The translations under genes were made by a program, and so were the position numbers. The notes under the pieces were generated by a model. It had not been told where the DNA came from and made no database searches. It saw nothing but the letters and a program-made list of their open reading frames with translations. DNA of 64,000 nucleotides from Whitmania pigra. Lineage: Eukaryota > Annelida > Clitellata > Hirudinida > Haemopidae. The stretch is from the NCBI GenBank assembly GCA_021613335.1, contig JAJTWR010000326.1, positions 186,001 through 250,000 of the forward strand, read 5' to 3'. This document shows, in pieces, positions 1 to 24,408 of this stretch; within the stretch, counting starts at the first letter, position 1, and the number at the start of each line of letters is the position of its first letter.

Positions 1-13028
<13,028 letters not shown>

Positions 13029-13968
13029 GTTCTCAAAACTGGATTTTGGTCATCGATGTCTCAATATTTTTTAGTCTTTTTTTTAACATCTTGTGATGTG
13101 CTGAACGTCACCAGTTTGTGATATCGTTATCATAATTCATCACATTCGAGTCATTCCATAGATGTTGCATCGTGAGGTAGTACCCAGTATAATGTTTTTA
13201 GAAGCTCCGTGTTGACAGCGTTTAATATTTATGTGTTTCTACATTTCCACTGATGCCGCTGTAAAACTGTTCGCCGACCGCGACTGTGAGTTGTGACGTT
13301 TTCGAGCAAATTTTACTTTCTATCTCCATTTCATCAACGAAGCAATAAGCCACCACTGCCAGACAATTCCACCAGGTTGAGGCCTAATGTTCTGCCATCT
13401 ACTTTAATAGGGTCATTTTTAGCCTCCATTTTCATGAGCTTTATTCTGGCCGCTTTTCTCGGATTTTTACCGAAGTGTGTTATCATTGCTTAACGTCTCA
13501 GATGATCTGTTTGTAGACGAATCAAATTCAAAACTGCATCCCAATGACAAAATGCATTTTAAAATTTTGATTAAGGACCATTCTAAGGAAATAGCCTCGA
13601 CTACTCAAATGTTTCGTACTAATTACTTGCTAGAATCCAGAATCGTCAATCAAGCATTTGGATTCCTGGACTTGTAACCCTTTGCCACAAGTGTTGTTTT
13701 CTGTGTGGTGAGGTCAGATTTCTAAACTCCTTGTAATCAAAACTCTTGCAGATGTTGTGTTATTCTTGTGTTATATCTGTCTTTCAATGAAGAACAGTTT
13801 TGATTGCTGTTTAATTTGTTGCTAGGAAAGAAATTTAGAAACAAAAAATATATGAAAGCATAGAAAGAGGGAACAAAATGTACATCTGAATTAAAAAGTT
13901 TTGCATGAAAATACTGGAAGGGTCGTTTACTATCTGGAGAAATCCAAAACATTCGTTGGGTCAGGACG
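13029..13968. other. Spacer between convergent PLEKHH-like gene and ATG14
   Basis: Holds the 3' ends of two genes that point at each other. Short open frames at 13293-13493 and 13477-13677 show no family likeness. No element recognised. Confidence 0.6.
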
Positions 13969-16900
13969 TTACTTATCACCGGAGCCACTGAAAACCTTCC
14001 AGATGGAAGACACGATGCTCGGGATGCCGGACGTTGTCGCGACGGCCGAAAAGTAACTCTGGTGCTCGGCAGACGAGTCTCTGTAGTTCGGGATGCCAGA
14101 GGGGACGTATTCCCACTCCTTGTCTGCAGACGACCTCGTTTGGGTTGTTGGTGCTTCCTCTTCCTCGTCGTTCTCATCCTCAAAGTCGTCTTCGTAGCAG
14201 GCGAATACGCTGTCACCCACAGGGAGGAAGCCCCTGTCGTTTATTCTCGATTGCTTGATGCTCTGTGGCGAGTCGCTGAAGTAAAAGTATTTGGAGTGAT
14301 GTCAACATTGTGAAATGAGTGAAAGATCAACCTCAACAAACAAACCATCCCAGTTCTGGGGTCTTGACCAGGTTCAAGATGTTGACCACGGTGTGGAGAC
14401 CGTGAAGTTTTTTGCGATCCACATTCTGGTAGAAGCAGATCGTGGCCACGTTCTTGTTTAATCGAGAAACGGCTCTGTTGAACAACTCTTCTGTTAAGTC
14501 AAGGCGATAGAATTCTCTGAAACGTTTAAATCATTATTTTATCGCACAAGTTAATCTGTGGCATTCAACAAGCTGTTTCTGAAAGCACAAACTTAGCTCT
14601 CCATAAATTCAGAGCATAAAATGAATGAAATTACATCGTAATTGAATGGTATCATAATTTAATGGTATCGACCAACTTGAGAGGAACATGAAATGGCAGC
14701 CTGATATCGAGGATTGATGCGAAAGCTTGAACCATCTGATTTAAGAAAGATAATCCAGCCACAATGTTCAGGGCAGGACTTGCCTGCAGTTCACCAGGAC
14801 TTTTGATGGTTTCGTTGATGCTCCCTGCAAAACACAAATGAGATGCTCAAACAGAATTAATTCAAACGGAATTAATTTAAACAAGCCACAAAATGTAAAT
14901 TATAAATCAATCAATTAGTAAAAATTAGATTTCAGCAATAACAACAACATTCTAAAGAGCATCAATAACAATAAAGATATTTATAAAAAATGAGATAGTT
15001 GTGTAAGATAGTAATTCTTAAAAACAAAAAACAAATTGCATTAAAAACCTGCAGTCCAGCAGTTTGAATAGTCCCCGTTCCCAGGTAGGACGGCCGTTAG
15101 CACCTGGTACATCTGGTCCCAACCAGAATCTGCATAAACCCACCTGCCTTGGATGTAAGCCGTGCGAGTGGCATCTCGCAACAGGTTCATCATCTTGTGA
15201 GTGCTGTTTGCCATCGAATCAACGGACTCACTGGAACAACATTACAATATCAAATTAATATTAATATTAATAATTTAATATTAGTTGAAAACAGTATGTA
15301 AATGATAATACAAATTCCTATAAACTTGTAATGCTATAAATTTAATAGTCGTGAAATTTTAAAAATTGAAATTGAAAAAGTTGGTCGAACTAAGGAGAAA
15401 TTAAGCTTCATTATCAAAATAGGGCCAGCATGAAACAATACTACTGTATTATTATTAACTTACTATTATGTAATATGCTAATCAGAATAATTGAGTAATT
15501 GAATCAATTAACAATCATTTTACAACTATTATGAGCATGCACAAAATTTGATAACTACTTATTATGATTTTTAGTTATTGCACAAATTAGAACAACAATT
15601 TTAAAGGCGTATGATTGACCTGTTGCTGGTGGACGAGGAAATTGGAAAAATGTCGTTGATGATTCCATGCACGAGGTTCCTCCTGAGTTTGCCCAACCTT
15701 TTGGTTGCAAAAATGGATTCCTTGTCCGTAATTCTCAACAAATTGCTCAACTGAGAGGTGTGATCTTTTATGTTCGTTATTTTGGCTTTCACGAGATCGG
15801 TGTCTTTGCGCAATCCTCGCTTGCTCTCTTTCAGAATTTCGTATTCTGAGCAAACTTTTTGTAAAACAATGTTAGTTGGTCATCAAAAGGTATTTAATTA
15901 AACATTACTTATTCTTCAAACTCAGAATATCTTACAAGGGAACGAGTAATGGGTAACCTCAAATTTTATGAATATTGCACCATTACAAATTAACTATTAT
16001 TATTAATAAATAAAGAAATAGTTAATAATTTCAATAGTAACAATGCTAATGTCAATCAGCCACACTGAAAGTATTATTGTCTAAATAACTCTAAAAGATG
16101 CTTCAAATGCATTTGTAAAAACAGCATTTGTAAATTGTTAGCCTATTGCTTAAAAATTAAAATATTCATCTTAAGTACAGGTGTAACTGCGAGATTAAAT
16201 GTAACACCTGCAGTTTTATAATGTCTTTAGTGTTGATTAAATAATATTAAATAAATGACAGTAATAAATAACAATAAATAACTCTCCAATAGCAACCTTT
16301 TTGACAAGCTTTCTCCTTTTCCATCAACTGTTCCCTCAGTAATTGCAGACTTTTGCTCTTTAGTGTGATAAGCGTTCTCTAAAAATGTATTAATTGATGG
16401 TCAATAAATTCATACCTACATTGTATTAATATTGCAATTAAAAACATTGTACTAATATTGCAATTAAGAACATTGTACTAATATTGCAATTAAGAACATT
16501 GTACTAATATTGCAACTAAAAACATTGTATTAATATTGCAACTAAAATTACATGATTTGATTTCAATCCAGTTTGCACTGCTTCAAAGCTAAACAAATGC
16601 AACTAGACAAACCTTTTTTGAATTTTCATTCTTAAGGTGATGAACATGCCTTAGTCTGCAAAACAAGTGCGCTTTTCATGATAATTCATTAATAAAGATG
16701 TGGTAATTTTACACCGTCAGTGTTCCGAGCTAAGTAATAAAATTATGTCATCGGTGTAAGATGGCAAACAAATTGCAAACTAAAGTCGCAATTTAAAGAC
16801 TGACATTTGTCCCAATGTTTTTTTAATGTGATTTTAATATTCACGTACTTCGCCAATATGTCCTCATTTTTCCTTTTCAATTCAACCCACTGTGCATGTT

Positions 16901-17170
16901 TTACAGAATACGGTATTTGTCTAAATTAATAAAAATAACATGACATAGATGAAGCGATGAAATTTTCATGAAAAATCTATCTTACAGCGAACTTTCGGAA
17001 ATGCCACCAGCAGGCCTGTGGTAAAGCGAAGTAGAATAACAGAAATTTCCGCTATTGACACAGGATTTGCAATAAAATGGCCTTTTTGAATAGTCACATA
17101 AATCACACTTCTCTACAGCTATTGACCAAACGCTCAGATCAATTGGCACGAATCCAGTCTCGTTGACCAT
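13969..17170 (-). CDS. ATG14: ATG14 (Barkor), autophagy PI3K complex subunit
   Basis: Targets the class III PI3-kinase complex I (VPS34, VPS15, Beclin 1) to autophagosome formation sites on the ER. Exons, 5' to 3' on the minus strand: 17170-16986, 16920-16849, 16655-16613, 16378-16297, 15845-15620, 15230-15049, 14824-14677, 14516-14346, 14275-13969. Phases agree throughout and give 471 residues, close to the vertebrate length. Seen: an N-terminal cysteine pair motif C22-x2-C25-x8-C34-x2-C37 with the spacing of vertebrate ATG14; a coiled-coil segment (LREQLMEKEKACQ and following); the landmarks AYIQGRWV and LPGNGDYS; a core helix ending ILDIRLP; an acidic stretch (EDDFEDENDEEEE); and a C-terminal BATS-like amphipathic end (IPSIVSSIWKVFSGS) that in the family senses curved membrane. 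Donors at 16296 (GTTGCT) and 14676 (GTTGGT) are weak and were chosen by phase. Confidence 0.93.
16415..16548. repeat. 26-bp tandem repeat, 5 copies
   Basis: Unit ATTGTACTAATATTGCAATT plus AAGAAC with small variants, lying in the ATG14 intron between exons 16613-16655 and 16297-16378. Confidence 0.85.
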
Positions 17171-18084
17171 CCTCTAAAATATTTAGCAGAAATTGGTACC
17201 CCTCAAAAATATGGATAAATTATGAAAAGTCTATCCATTGTATCTTAGAAGCTGTTGTAAACAACAGTGAATGTATTATTTAAATGTAAACATCGTATAA
17301 TTTTATAAATTTATTATTTTAGAAAATACGTAATGTATGTGTTATTAAGTCATTATATAAACGGACTTTAATCAAATAAATAAAATAATTTACGTTACAA
17401 CGAAAGTAATTAAAGTGGTGTTATACAATATAAAGTTAACCTTAAGTAATAGGTCATCGAACTGCACAATTAATTTGACTTAGTTGAGTTTGATTTAATA
17501 CTAAAGTTTATGGTGATCTTTGAGGATTGTCTCCTGTTTGGAGGAACCACTTTTCCTTAATACTCGTCATAGTATTTTATTTACGTCCATTTCATGACCA
17601 GGTGATTAGGACATCACTCGTCTTCCGCCAGCAGACACTTTTGTAATGGCAAAAGTCTTTAGAAACTACCCACTCCACCCACCATGCCATTGGTCCAAGT
17701 ACAAGTACTCGAGGTCCAACCACGAGTACATGTACCCCATATCTGCTCCGAACTGTGGAACAAAATAACTTGAGACATGTTAAGAAGTCCATCCAGCATT
17801 GAATTGCTTTGCAAGTCCTCTTATTCAAAAATTATGCTGCTCTGACTAATCATTTGTGCATCAAAATATTCATCAAGATTTCCACTTTCAAAATATGTAT
17901 CTTTTATCATATCTCTGAACTATGGAGCACCCCCCCCCCCAAAAAAAATAATCCTCCCCTGCCTGAAACAGAAAGTTTGGACTCAGAACTTATGATACAA
18001 ATAAACAAGTCTCTACGATAATCTTTTAGCTCATGAATATTCGCACAAAGTCTGAAAATCGCGTATGTTGTTGAGCCATAGCCC
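17171..18084. other. Spacer upstream of ATG14
   Basis: AT-rich sequence expected to hold the ATG14 promoter. An open frame on the minus strand at 17592-17828 has no family likeness. The last 8 bases (18077-18084, CATAGCCC) are the left target-site duplication of the hAT element. Confidence 0.5.
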
Positions 18085-19124
18085 CAGTGGCGTACCAAGA
18101 GAGGGGCGGTCCGCCCCATGCAGTAAATACCAATGGCGGCATTTTGAGAGAGTACGTAAAAATTTAAAAAATTGCCGCCTTTTTTCTCAAGTTTTATATC
18201 TGCGTCCCTTGAAGGATCAGATTTCTATTTAGTATAACGTATCGACTGATATACGTGAAATATTAATTAAGTCAATTCGTTATATATCAGTACAAAATTT
18301 TATATTTTATTCATGAGCAGTCTGCATTTTGTATTTTGCATAATCTTAGTGTGACTTTTCAAAGAATGTCCGTAATGAAGAGAGTGAAGGAAAGCGGCGC
18401 GTTATTTTGTAGAAAGAGACAGTGCAATAGACGAATCCAAATAACCCTTCTCTTAAATTGGGTAAGCATGGACCGTTGAATCTGCAAAAAGAAAAGAATG
18501 GATGATGAAGAATTGACTAATACAACGCTGGCATTTGACGCTGAATTGAGAAGGGAAATGCTGTCGACAGATTGACTGAAGAAATATCTAGCAGAATTCA
18601 GCAAGTTCATGGTCTTGCAAACAAATTTTCCTTTCTCACAGTGTGAAACCTGCTTGATGATAATTATGATTGTGAAGACATAGAGAAAGAAGAGGTCTTT
18701 GCCAAAAGTAAGAGATTGAAGTACTTTGTGTAAGCTTCGGGAAGCTGTACGGGCTTCATTCAGAGAACCTTGTGGATTATATAATCCTAACCCAGGCAAT
18801 TAGTGCTGCTAATGTGAGAGCTCATTCTCCAAACTTATGTTAATAAAAAACTACTTTCGATCATCGATTAGCCAGGCATGGCTTTCAGACTTGGCAGTTT
18901 TCTCTGTAGAGAGGGAACTTGCCGATGGACTGAATTTTGAAACCGTTATATAAAAAAAAAATTTTGCGGAATGAAAAGCGCGGAAAATTTGTTTGTAAAT
19001 TTTTAATTTGATTGTAGTTTCGCGGACATTAATATTCGAGGGCTTTTCGAAATTTTGAAGGTAATTATTAACGGTTAACAGTGGGGGGAAGGGGGGGAGG
19101 GCAAGAACAGTTGGAACGCTACTG
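18085..19124 (+). mobile_element. Degraded hAT transposon with TIRs and 8-bp TSD
   Basis: Left end CAGTGGCGTACCAA; right end, read in reverse, CAGTAGCGTTCCAA, 12 of 14 matching. Flanks are CATAGCCC (18077-18084) and CATAGCCA (19125-19132), a 7/8 match as expected for hAT 8-bp duplications. Inside, on the plus strand, a frame starting at 18366 reads MSVMKRVKESGALFCRKR, like the start of ZMYM1-type hAT transposases. A second frame at 18814-18953 contains CESSFSKLMLIKNY and INFET-like residues of the hAT C-terminal dimerisation region. The catalytic middle is missing and there are stops, so the copy is dead. Confidence 0.85.
18366..18953 (+). pseudogene. hAT transposase remnant (ZMYM1-like)
   Basis: Only the N-terminal start and the C-terminal dimerisation segment of the transposase can be recognised. 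They are separated by about 360 bp carrying stop codons in every frame I followed. The RNase H-like catalytic core normally between them is absent, so this is an internally deleted, non-functional copy inside the element at 18085-19124. Confidence 0.75.
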
Positions 19125-19705
19125 CATAGCCACCTTATGTTTTCGGATAAGATGTGAAGGCACTTCTTAATTGAACCACCATTTATATATTGTAGTGCCT
19201 CAGGTAGTGCACCCTGGCAGTGCATGCTAAAACGCTACCCATTAGGCCAACCTGCACTATTGAAAATTTTGGTGGCCAGTATTTTTTAAGTGGGTTATAA
19301 ATCAAAATTGATTATATCTTATTTAAATCTAAAATTAGCTTATTTAATTAAGCAATCATATTGCAACTTTAGTCTTAATGACAATAATAAATAGAGTATT
19401 AATATTTTAATCTGGGACGTGATTTAAAAAGCTTACTACCCATATGACTGCAGTAAACAACTTTCACTAGTTTTATGAATATAAGAATGATAATGTTATT
19501 ACATATTTTTAAAGATCTTTAAAATAATAAGGTAAATCAGAATTTTAATTGTTTTTATGAAACAAGTACATCAATTTATATTAATATGTATAATTTTCTG
19601 CTCTACAAAAATAAAAAATGACTTTTTATTTATACAAAGAATGTATAGTTTCCGATTACTAAACATTGGAATAACTTTTAATCGGACTGTTGTTTATCGG
19701 CTATC
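19125..19705. other. Spacer upstream of EIF3K with SINE fragment
   Basis: Begins with the right target-site duplication of the hAT element. It then holds a tRNA-like SINE fragment at 19190-19256 and AT-rich sequence up to the EIF3K start. No gene seen. Confidence 0.5.
19190..19256 (-). mobile_element. SINE head fragment, copy D
   Basis: Minus-strand GTGCAGGTTGGCCTAATGGG resembles the box A region of the SINE copies at 11930 and 33118. The copy ends before a recognisable box B. It may be a diverged relative rather than the same family. Confidence 0.45.
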
Positions 19706-21536
19706 ATGGCGGAACAGTTGAGGCAACGTGTAGCACAAATTGTTAACGGTCTCGAGAGGTGAACAGGCATATTTCTTATTTTCATTTAATTTAATTTATG
19801 TTAGGAAACCGCGAGATGCGTCACAATCAAAAATATGTCAAAGGTTAATGAGCGGAAATGTGATTTAAAATTAAGAGTCACAGAAATGTTTTATGTGTTT
19901 CTGAACACCCATATGATGTAGAATTTTTTGAAAGTGATTTAGAAAATATTTAAAAATGTAGGTACAATCCTGAAAATCTCGAAATCTTGGAGAAGTATGT
20001 TACAGTTTCGGCTGCTGAAAATTTCTATGACCTGGAAGCATACTTGGCTGTACTTAAATTGTAAGTTTTGTAACTTTTAAATGCGTTATTGTTGTGCTCC
20101 ATTCAGCCAATTCTAAAATATCATTCTTATAAAGACCTATTCTTGGCATTATTTGATTTCAGATAGTAAGTTTTATTACAAACTTTTACATAATTATGTT
20201 GTGGCTTTATATTTTTATGCATTCACAAATGACAAATTTTTGGTTTCTTGTGTTAATGCCTATGACAAGTGATCACATAATTGTATTAGACATTATTTAA
20301 TATGAAATCATGTCAGTCCTTTCTTAATTTTGCATAATATTTGAGGTAATTATGTGTTTGTATCAAATAATAAATTGCCCAGGTACCAGTTCAGGCCAAT
20401 GTTGTTCAATCAGGAAATCACAATCATCATTCTCTTGAAGGCAATCACAAACCTTCCTCACTCAGACTTCACACTTTGCAAGTGCATCTTTGATCTCCCA
20501 AAGGTCACCCAGTTCATTTGTTTAAGTAAATTTAATTGCTACATATCTATGTACAACCACATGTTTCTTAATGTTTTGAAGGCAGCCCAGTACGACGATA
20601 CATTTATAAAGATCACTCAGTTGTGGGAGATGCTTGAGACTTGTCAGTTTGACTTGTTCTGGGTGGGTTGTCGTTGATTAATTCTTCAATATTCCTCATT
20701 TAACTCCAATTGATGACCGTTTTGAGTCCAAATTATTGGAAGTCATGTCTTGTATCTATAAGATTAATTGTTTAATTGCCCTCTTGGGAGGAGGGCTTGT
20801 AATTAATCACTTAATACATAAATAGAGAGTTTTTTATTACAAAAGATGTCATTATACAATTCCACATTATGGGTCGATAAATAACTACTTTATATGCATT
20901 ACTTAATGATCTACAGATAATATTAGATATTAGTTAGCATAAATTTAATCATTTTGCAGAGCAACATCAAGGTCATTTCGGATAAGGTTCTGGCAATAAA
21001 TGGATTTGAGGATTCAATAAGGAAATGTATGTTTTCAAATAAGGGTCATTTTTATTTCTATATTGCAATTGTGTATTGTTTGTTTCAGTCATCTGCCATG
21101 TGGTTGCCATCACTTACCAGGTGATTAAGAAGAGTGATCTTAAGAATCTTCTGGGGAATATCACAGGTTTTAATATTTGTGCAGTCATTAAATTAGTTTC
21201 GAGCATTTCATCCTAAGGAATATGAGTAAAACGTTAATGACTTGTTGCTCCAATGATTTTAAGTGAAGTGTTTGTGATTTAAGAATCAGAAACAAACCAG
21301 TGGATCTCCACAAACAAATGGAGAGATATGGGAGATGGTTACATCTACGTGGCCAACCAGGAAGATTTCATCAAGACCAGAAACATCACTGAGAAGATTG
21401 ACTTTAATGGTTTGATATTTATATTTTTATTGATCTTATACATATTATTTTTCAACATTTGGTTAACTCATTGTTTAAATTGCTTAATGTGATATTTTCA
21501 GCTGTTGCTGATGTCATGCGGCTCTCTGCAAAGTGA
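19706..21536 (+). CDS. EIF3K: Eukaryotic translation initiation factor 3 subunit K
   Basis: Non-core subunit of the eIF3 complex that helps mRNA and Met-tRNA recruitment to the 40S ribosome. Eight exons: 19706-19758, 19962-20060, 20383-20503, 20582-20662, 20960-21026, 21089-21166, 21284-21409, 21502-21536. Phases agree and give 219 residues, within one of the human length. Seen: RYNPENLEILEKYV, YDLEAYLAVLKLYQF, LLKAITNLPHSDFTLCKC, MLETCQFDLFW, GFEDSIRKFICHVV and EKIDFNAVADVM, all in the expected order (HAM region followed by a winged-helix/PCI-like part). AATAAA at 21564 lies 27 bp after the stop and is the likely polyadenylation signal. Confidence 0.97.
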
Positions 21537-21563
21537 ACAAATAAGAAACAGTCTGATTAATCC

Positions 21564-21569
21564 AATAAA
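21564..21569 (+). terminator. Polyadenylation signal AATAAA of EIF3K
   Basis: Canonical hexamer 27 bp past the EIF3K stop codon at 21534-21536; the very short 3' UTR is inferred from it. Confidence 0.6.
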
Positions 21570-22761
21570 ATAACTTTTCAAACTTCTTAGTCTGAATGCT
21601 TCTTGCTTGGATAAGCAATCTGGAATAAGTGCATATAAATGTTTGCCAAATTTGGTAAAGATGCACAAAATATAAAGTGAAGTTTGAGAGAAATGATATT
21701 GTTTGCCCCTGGACTTTGCTAGCTGTTATTTGGTCAACCAAAGCAGACGCCTTACAAGGTTGAACGGTTGGCACAGCCATCTATCTGCTCGTGGCTTTAA
21801 GTTGGAAATTACCGAACAAAATTGGAGGCAATAAAAAACGAATATAATTAATTTAGAAGAAACTTGTTTTTCATGCTGAACAAATCCACTTTTTAACTGC
21901 GTTGAAATGAAATCTTAATGCGAGAAAACAATGACTGATTCGCGAGGGAGCTACATAATCATGGTTTGTTGCACTAAAGTGATGTTAATAATCTATTGCT
22001 ATAAGCTCACGTAATTCGTGTACAATGAAGCAATTGAGAACTTATTTTAGAATATTGAGGCAAACAAATCCGCATGAAAGAATTGCATCTGTGGACATTA
22101 TTTGAGGGAAGCTGTCAAGGCATGACGTTGTGATGATTAAATAGAAAATAATGCACAATTATTGATACTATCGAAAGAATGCGTTAACCTGTAAATTCGA
22201 CCCAAATAAAGAGTTACAGAGACTTAGTGTTTCAGGTGGCGATATCATCACGCAATCCCAATGTTTCAGAATCATCCAAAGCTGGTAAAACATGATTAAA
22301 GCTCAAGATAATAACCAAAAATTTAGGCATGCCTCGTGTGTGATTCACATGATATTGACGTTGTAAGCTCGATGCCCTTGCAGAATTTCGTTGGAGGAAA
22401 TATTTTGAGCGCCAATGTTAGACGCCGACACCGCAAGACATTAAAATGTTAAGAGATGAGGTGGTATGCCTGCATTAATTTTATGTTAAAAAAGAGCCAA
22501 TCGACTAATTTAATTTCAAACCTTAAGATTCTGCCGAAATACAACTCAGGATGGCAGAAGAAATGCCTTTGTTGTATTTTTATTATAATAGGTCTACTCA
22601 TTTGGCTAAATTTGTATTCAAGGAATACAAGCTTGCACTACTGCTACACCTACACTGCGAACGCTGTGCTGAAACAGGAATGCTCGTTCATTCATAGTTC
22701 CTCGCACTCGGGCAATACAAAACAAATTATTTAGCTTAAACTCGAGTTGTTTTCGATCGCT
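21570..22761. other. Spacer between EIF3K and MOLO1
   Basis: No repeat or element recognised. It contains an open frame at 22456-22734 with one hydrophobic stretch (CIFIIIGLLIWLNLY), which is noted as a finding but not called as a gene. It should include the MOLO1 promoter. Confidence 0.5.
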
Positions 22762-23992
22762 ATGGGTTCGCAATCGATCGCGGTACTAGTGTTTTTGTTT
22801 ACGGTTTGTACGTGTCAGTTGTACAGCTCTGGCAAGTCGGGATCTAATTTCCCAACGGGCCTTGAGAATCAGATGATATGTGGTCGGCAAACATGGATGA
22901 AGATTTATGTTTGTGACCCAGATAAAGTATTGGGTAAAGATGACATTGAAGGTAAGAAGTAATACAACTTAAGTTGGACGTTCTTAATTAAGTAAAATAA
23001 TTTTTGATCAGCCAGCCAACTTGACAAAATAATTAGGGCAATTGCAAACGAAACTCGATGTCCTTGTAGCCATTACAGTTGTTCACACCATCCTGGTGGC
23101 TATAAAATTGGTATTGCCATTGTAAAGAAGCTATCCGATGACGAGCTTACTGCCAATGTTGATGATGACCAGTACGATCAAAGGTGACAATTCCAATTTT
23201 AGATGATTATTGTAACAGCTTGAACTTGACTTTTTAACCTCATGTTTCAAGTTAATTCAGTGACATTACCTCTTGCTGGCATATACTAAGTCTTTCAAGT
23301 GGCCACTTTCCATCATGAATGACTTCATTTTAGTTATCATTTATGTCCAGAGAAATACAAGAAAGGCTGATGGCAAAAAACTTAAATGAAGCCCAGAAAT
23401 TTGCACAGACTGTTAAACAACAATGGAAGCTTGGAAAGTGTGGTGAAGATGTTATAATATTTTACTCTCAAGATGACAAAGTGGTAAGTTTAGGAAATGA
23501 ACTTACATTTAAACACATGTAATTGCCATGATCAAATTCTCATCTCAGGTCTATACTGCCACTGGCGAGGTTGCGGCACAAAAACTGACAAAGAATCTGA
23601 TCCAGGAGATAGCAATCAATGCACGTGTCAATGGATTCAGTAGGAGTGCCTTTGATGGCATGTTTAGCATTATCAATGACTACAGGTCAGTTTGTTTAAA
23701 ACAATTTTAGTTTTTAGTTAAGTGTTTGATGATGCATTGAACAATAATGCAAACAACTGAAATAGATTAGGATTCACAGATGTTTTAGAATTCTCACGTC
23801 ATTGCTCAATTTACGATTTATTTTTAATTTTTGAATGATGGTAATCGCAATTGCAGGGCAGTTTTCCTGAACAGCTACAAGCAAAAAACACCAAGGACCG
23901 AGTTCCAAAGATCAGGCAGTTCCGTTACAGCATTGCCAGCGCACTTAGTCTTGCTTATTCTTCCACTTCTCGGTTTGGTTCGCAGGTCCTAA
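22762..23992 (+). CDS. MOLO1-type TPM-domain receptor modulator
   Basis: Family of one-pass membrane proteins named for worm MOLO-1, an auxiliary subunit that raises levamisole-type acetylcholine receptor function. Five exons: 22762-22951, 23012-23183, 23351-23483, 23549-23685, 23857-23992; phases agree, 255 residues. Seen: an N-terminal signal peptide (about residues 1-22, hydrophobic IAVLVFLFTVCTC); the extracellular TPM/MOLO1 domain with the early Cys pair (MICGR... VCDPD), NETRCPCSHYSC, YKIGIAIVKKL, AQTVKQQWKLGKCGEDVIIF and VYTATGEVA; and a C-terminal hydrophobic anchor (LVLLILPLLGLV) running almost to the stop, which could be a membrane segment or a GPI signal. It lies 1.2 kb after EIF3K on the same strand and converges on UTP11. 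The exact receptor partner cannot be told from sequence. Confidence 0.85.
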
Positions 23993-24408
23993 GCTCTTTT
24001 AAGGCTTCTGTAAGACTTGGTGATCATGCTATAAATATTTTTGTCACTGGCTTTTACGCTTGTCAAAATAAGTGAGCCTTACAGGATGCTAGATTTTATG
24101 CTCCAGTGATGAATTTAAGATCTCTTGAAAGTTTGTTTGTGTTTTGTAACTTTAGTTATATTTAACTTCTCCATTCTATGTGGTTTGCAAGTTGATGTCA
24201 TCTTTTTTGTATCAGAATCATAGATGAACACATCGATCGTTAGCATGCCCCTTCTGTAAAAAACCCACTGTGCCTTTAGACCTGAACCTAATCATTGTGT
24301 TGATATAATTGTTACCTAACCCCAGCTTCTACAAATATATGTGCTTTTCAGAATAATATTCCATAACACAGAGAATTGCATTTTTATTGATAAAAATTGT
24401 AGCATGAA
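23993..24408. other. Spacer between convergent MOLO1 and UTP11
   Basis: 416 bp holding both 3' UTRs. A minus-strand AATAAA (read at 24383-24388) lies about 21 bp past the UTP11 stop. Nothing else recognised. Confidence 0.6.
24383..24388 (-). terminator. Polyadenylation signal AATAAA of UTP11
   Basis: Minus-strand AATAAA close to the UTP11 stop codon at 24409-24411, implying a very short 3' UTR. Confidence 0.55.

Noticed and set aside
15049..15230. Apparent one-base frameshift in the ATG14 exon between GRWVYADSG and LPGNGDYS
   Set aside because: Re-reading the bases at 15110-15130 showed the minus strand is GATTCTGGTTGGGACCAG, which keeps one frame (DSGWDQ). The exon is intact.
17592..17828. 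78-codon minus-strand frame and a GTACTCGAGGTCC near-palindrome
   Set aside because: No family likeness, not in phase with any exon, and the palindromic words are too short to define an element.
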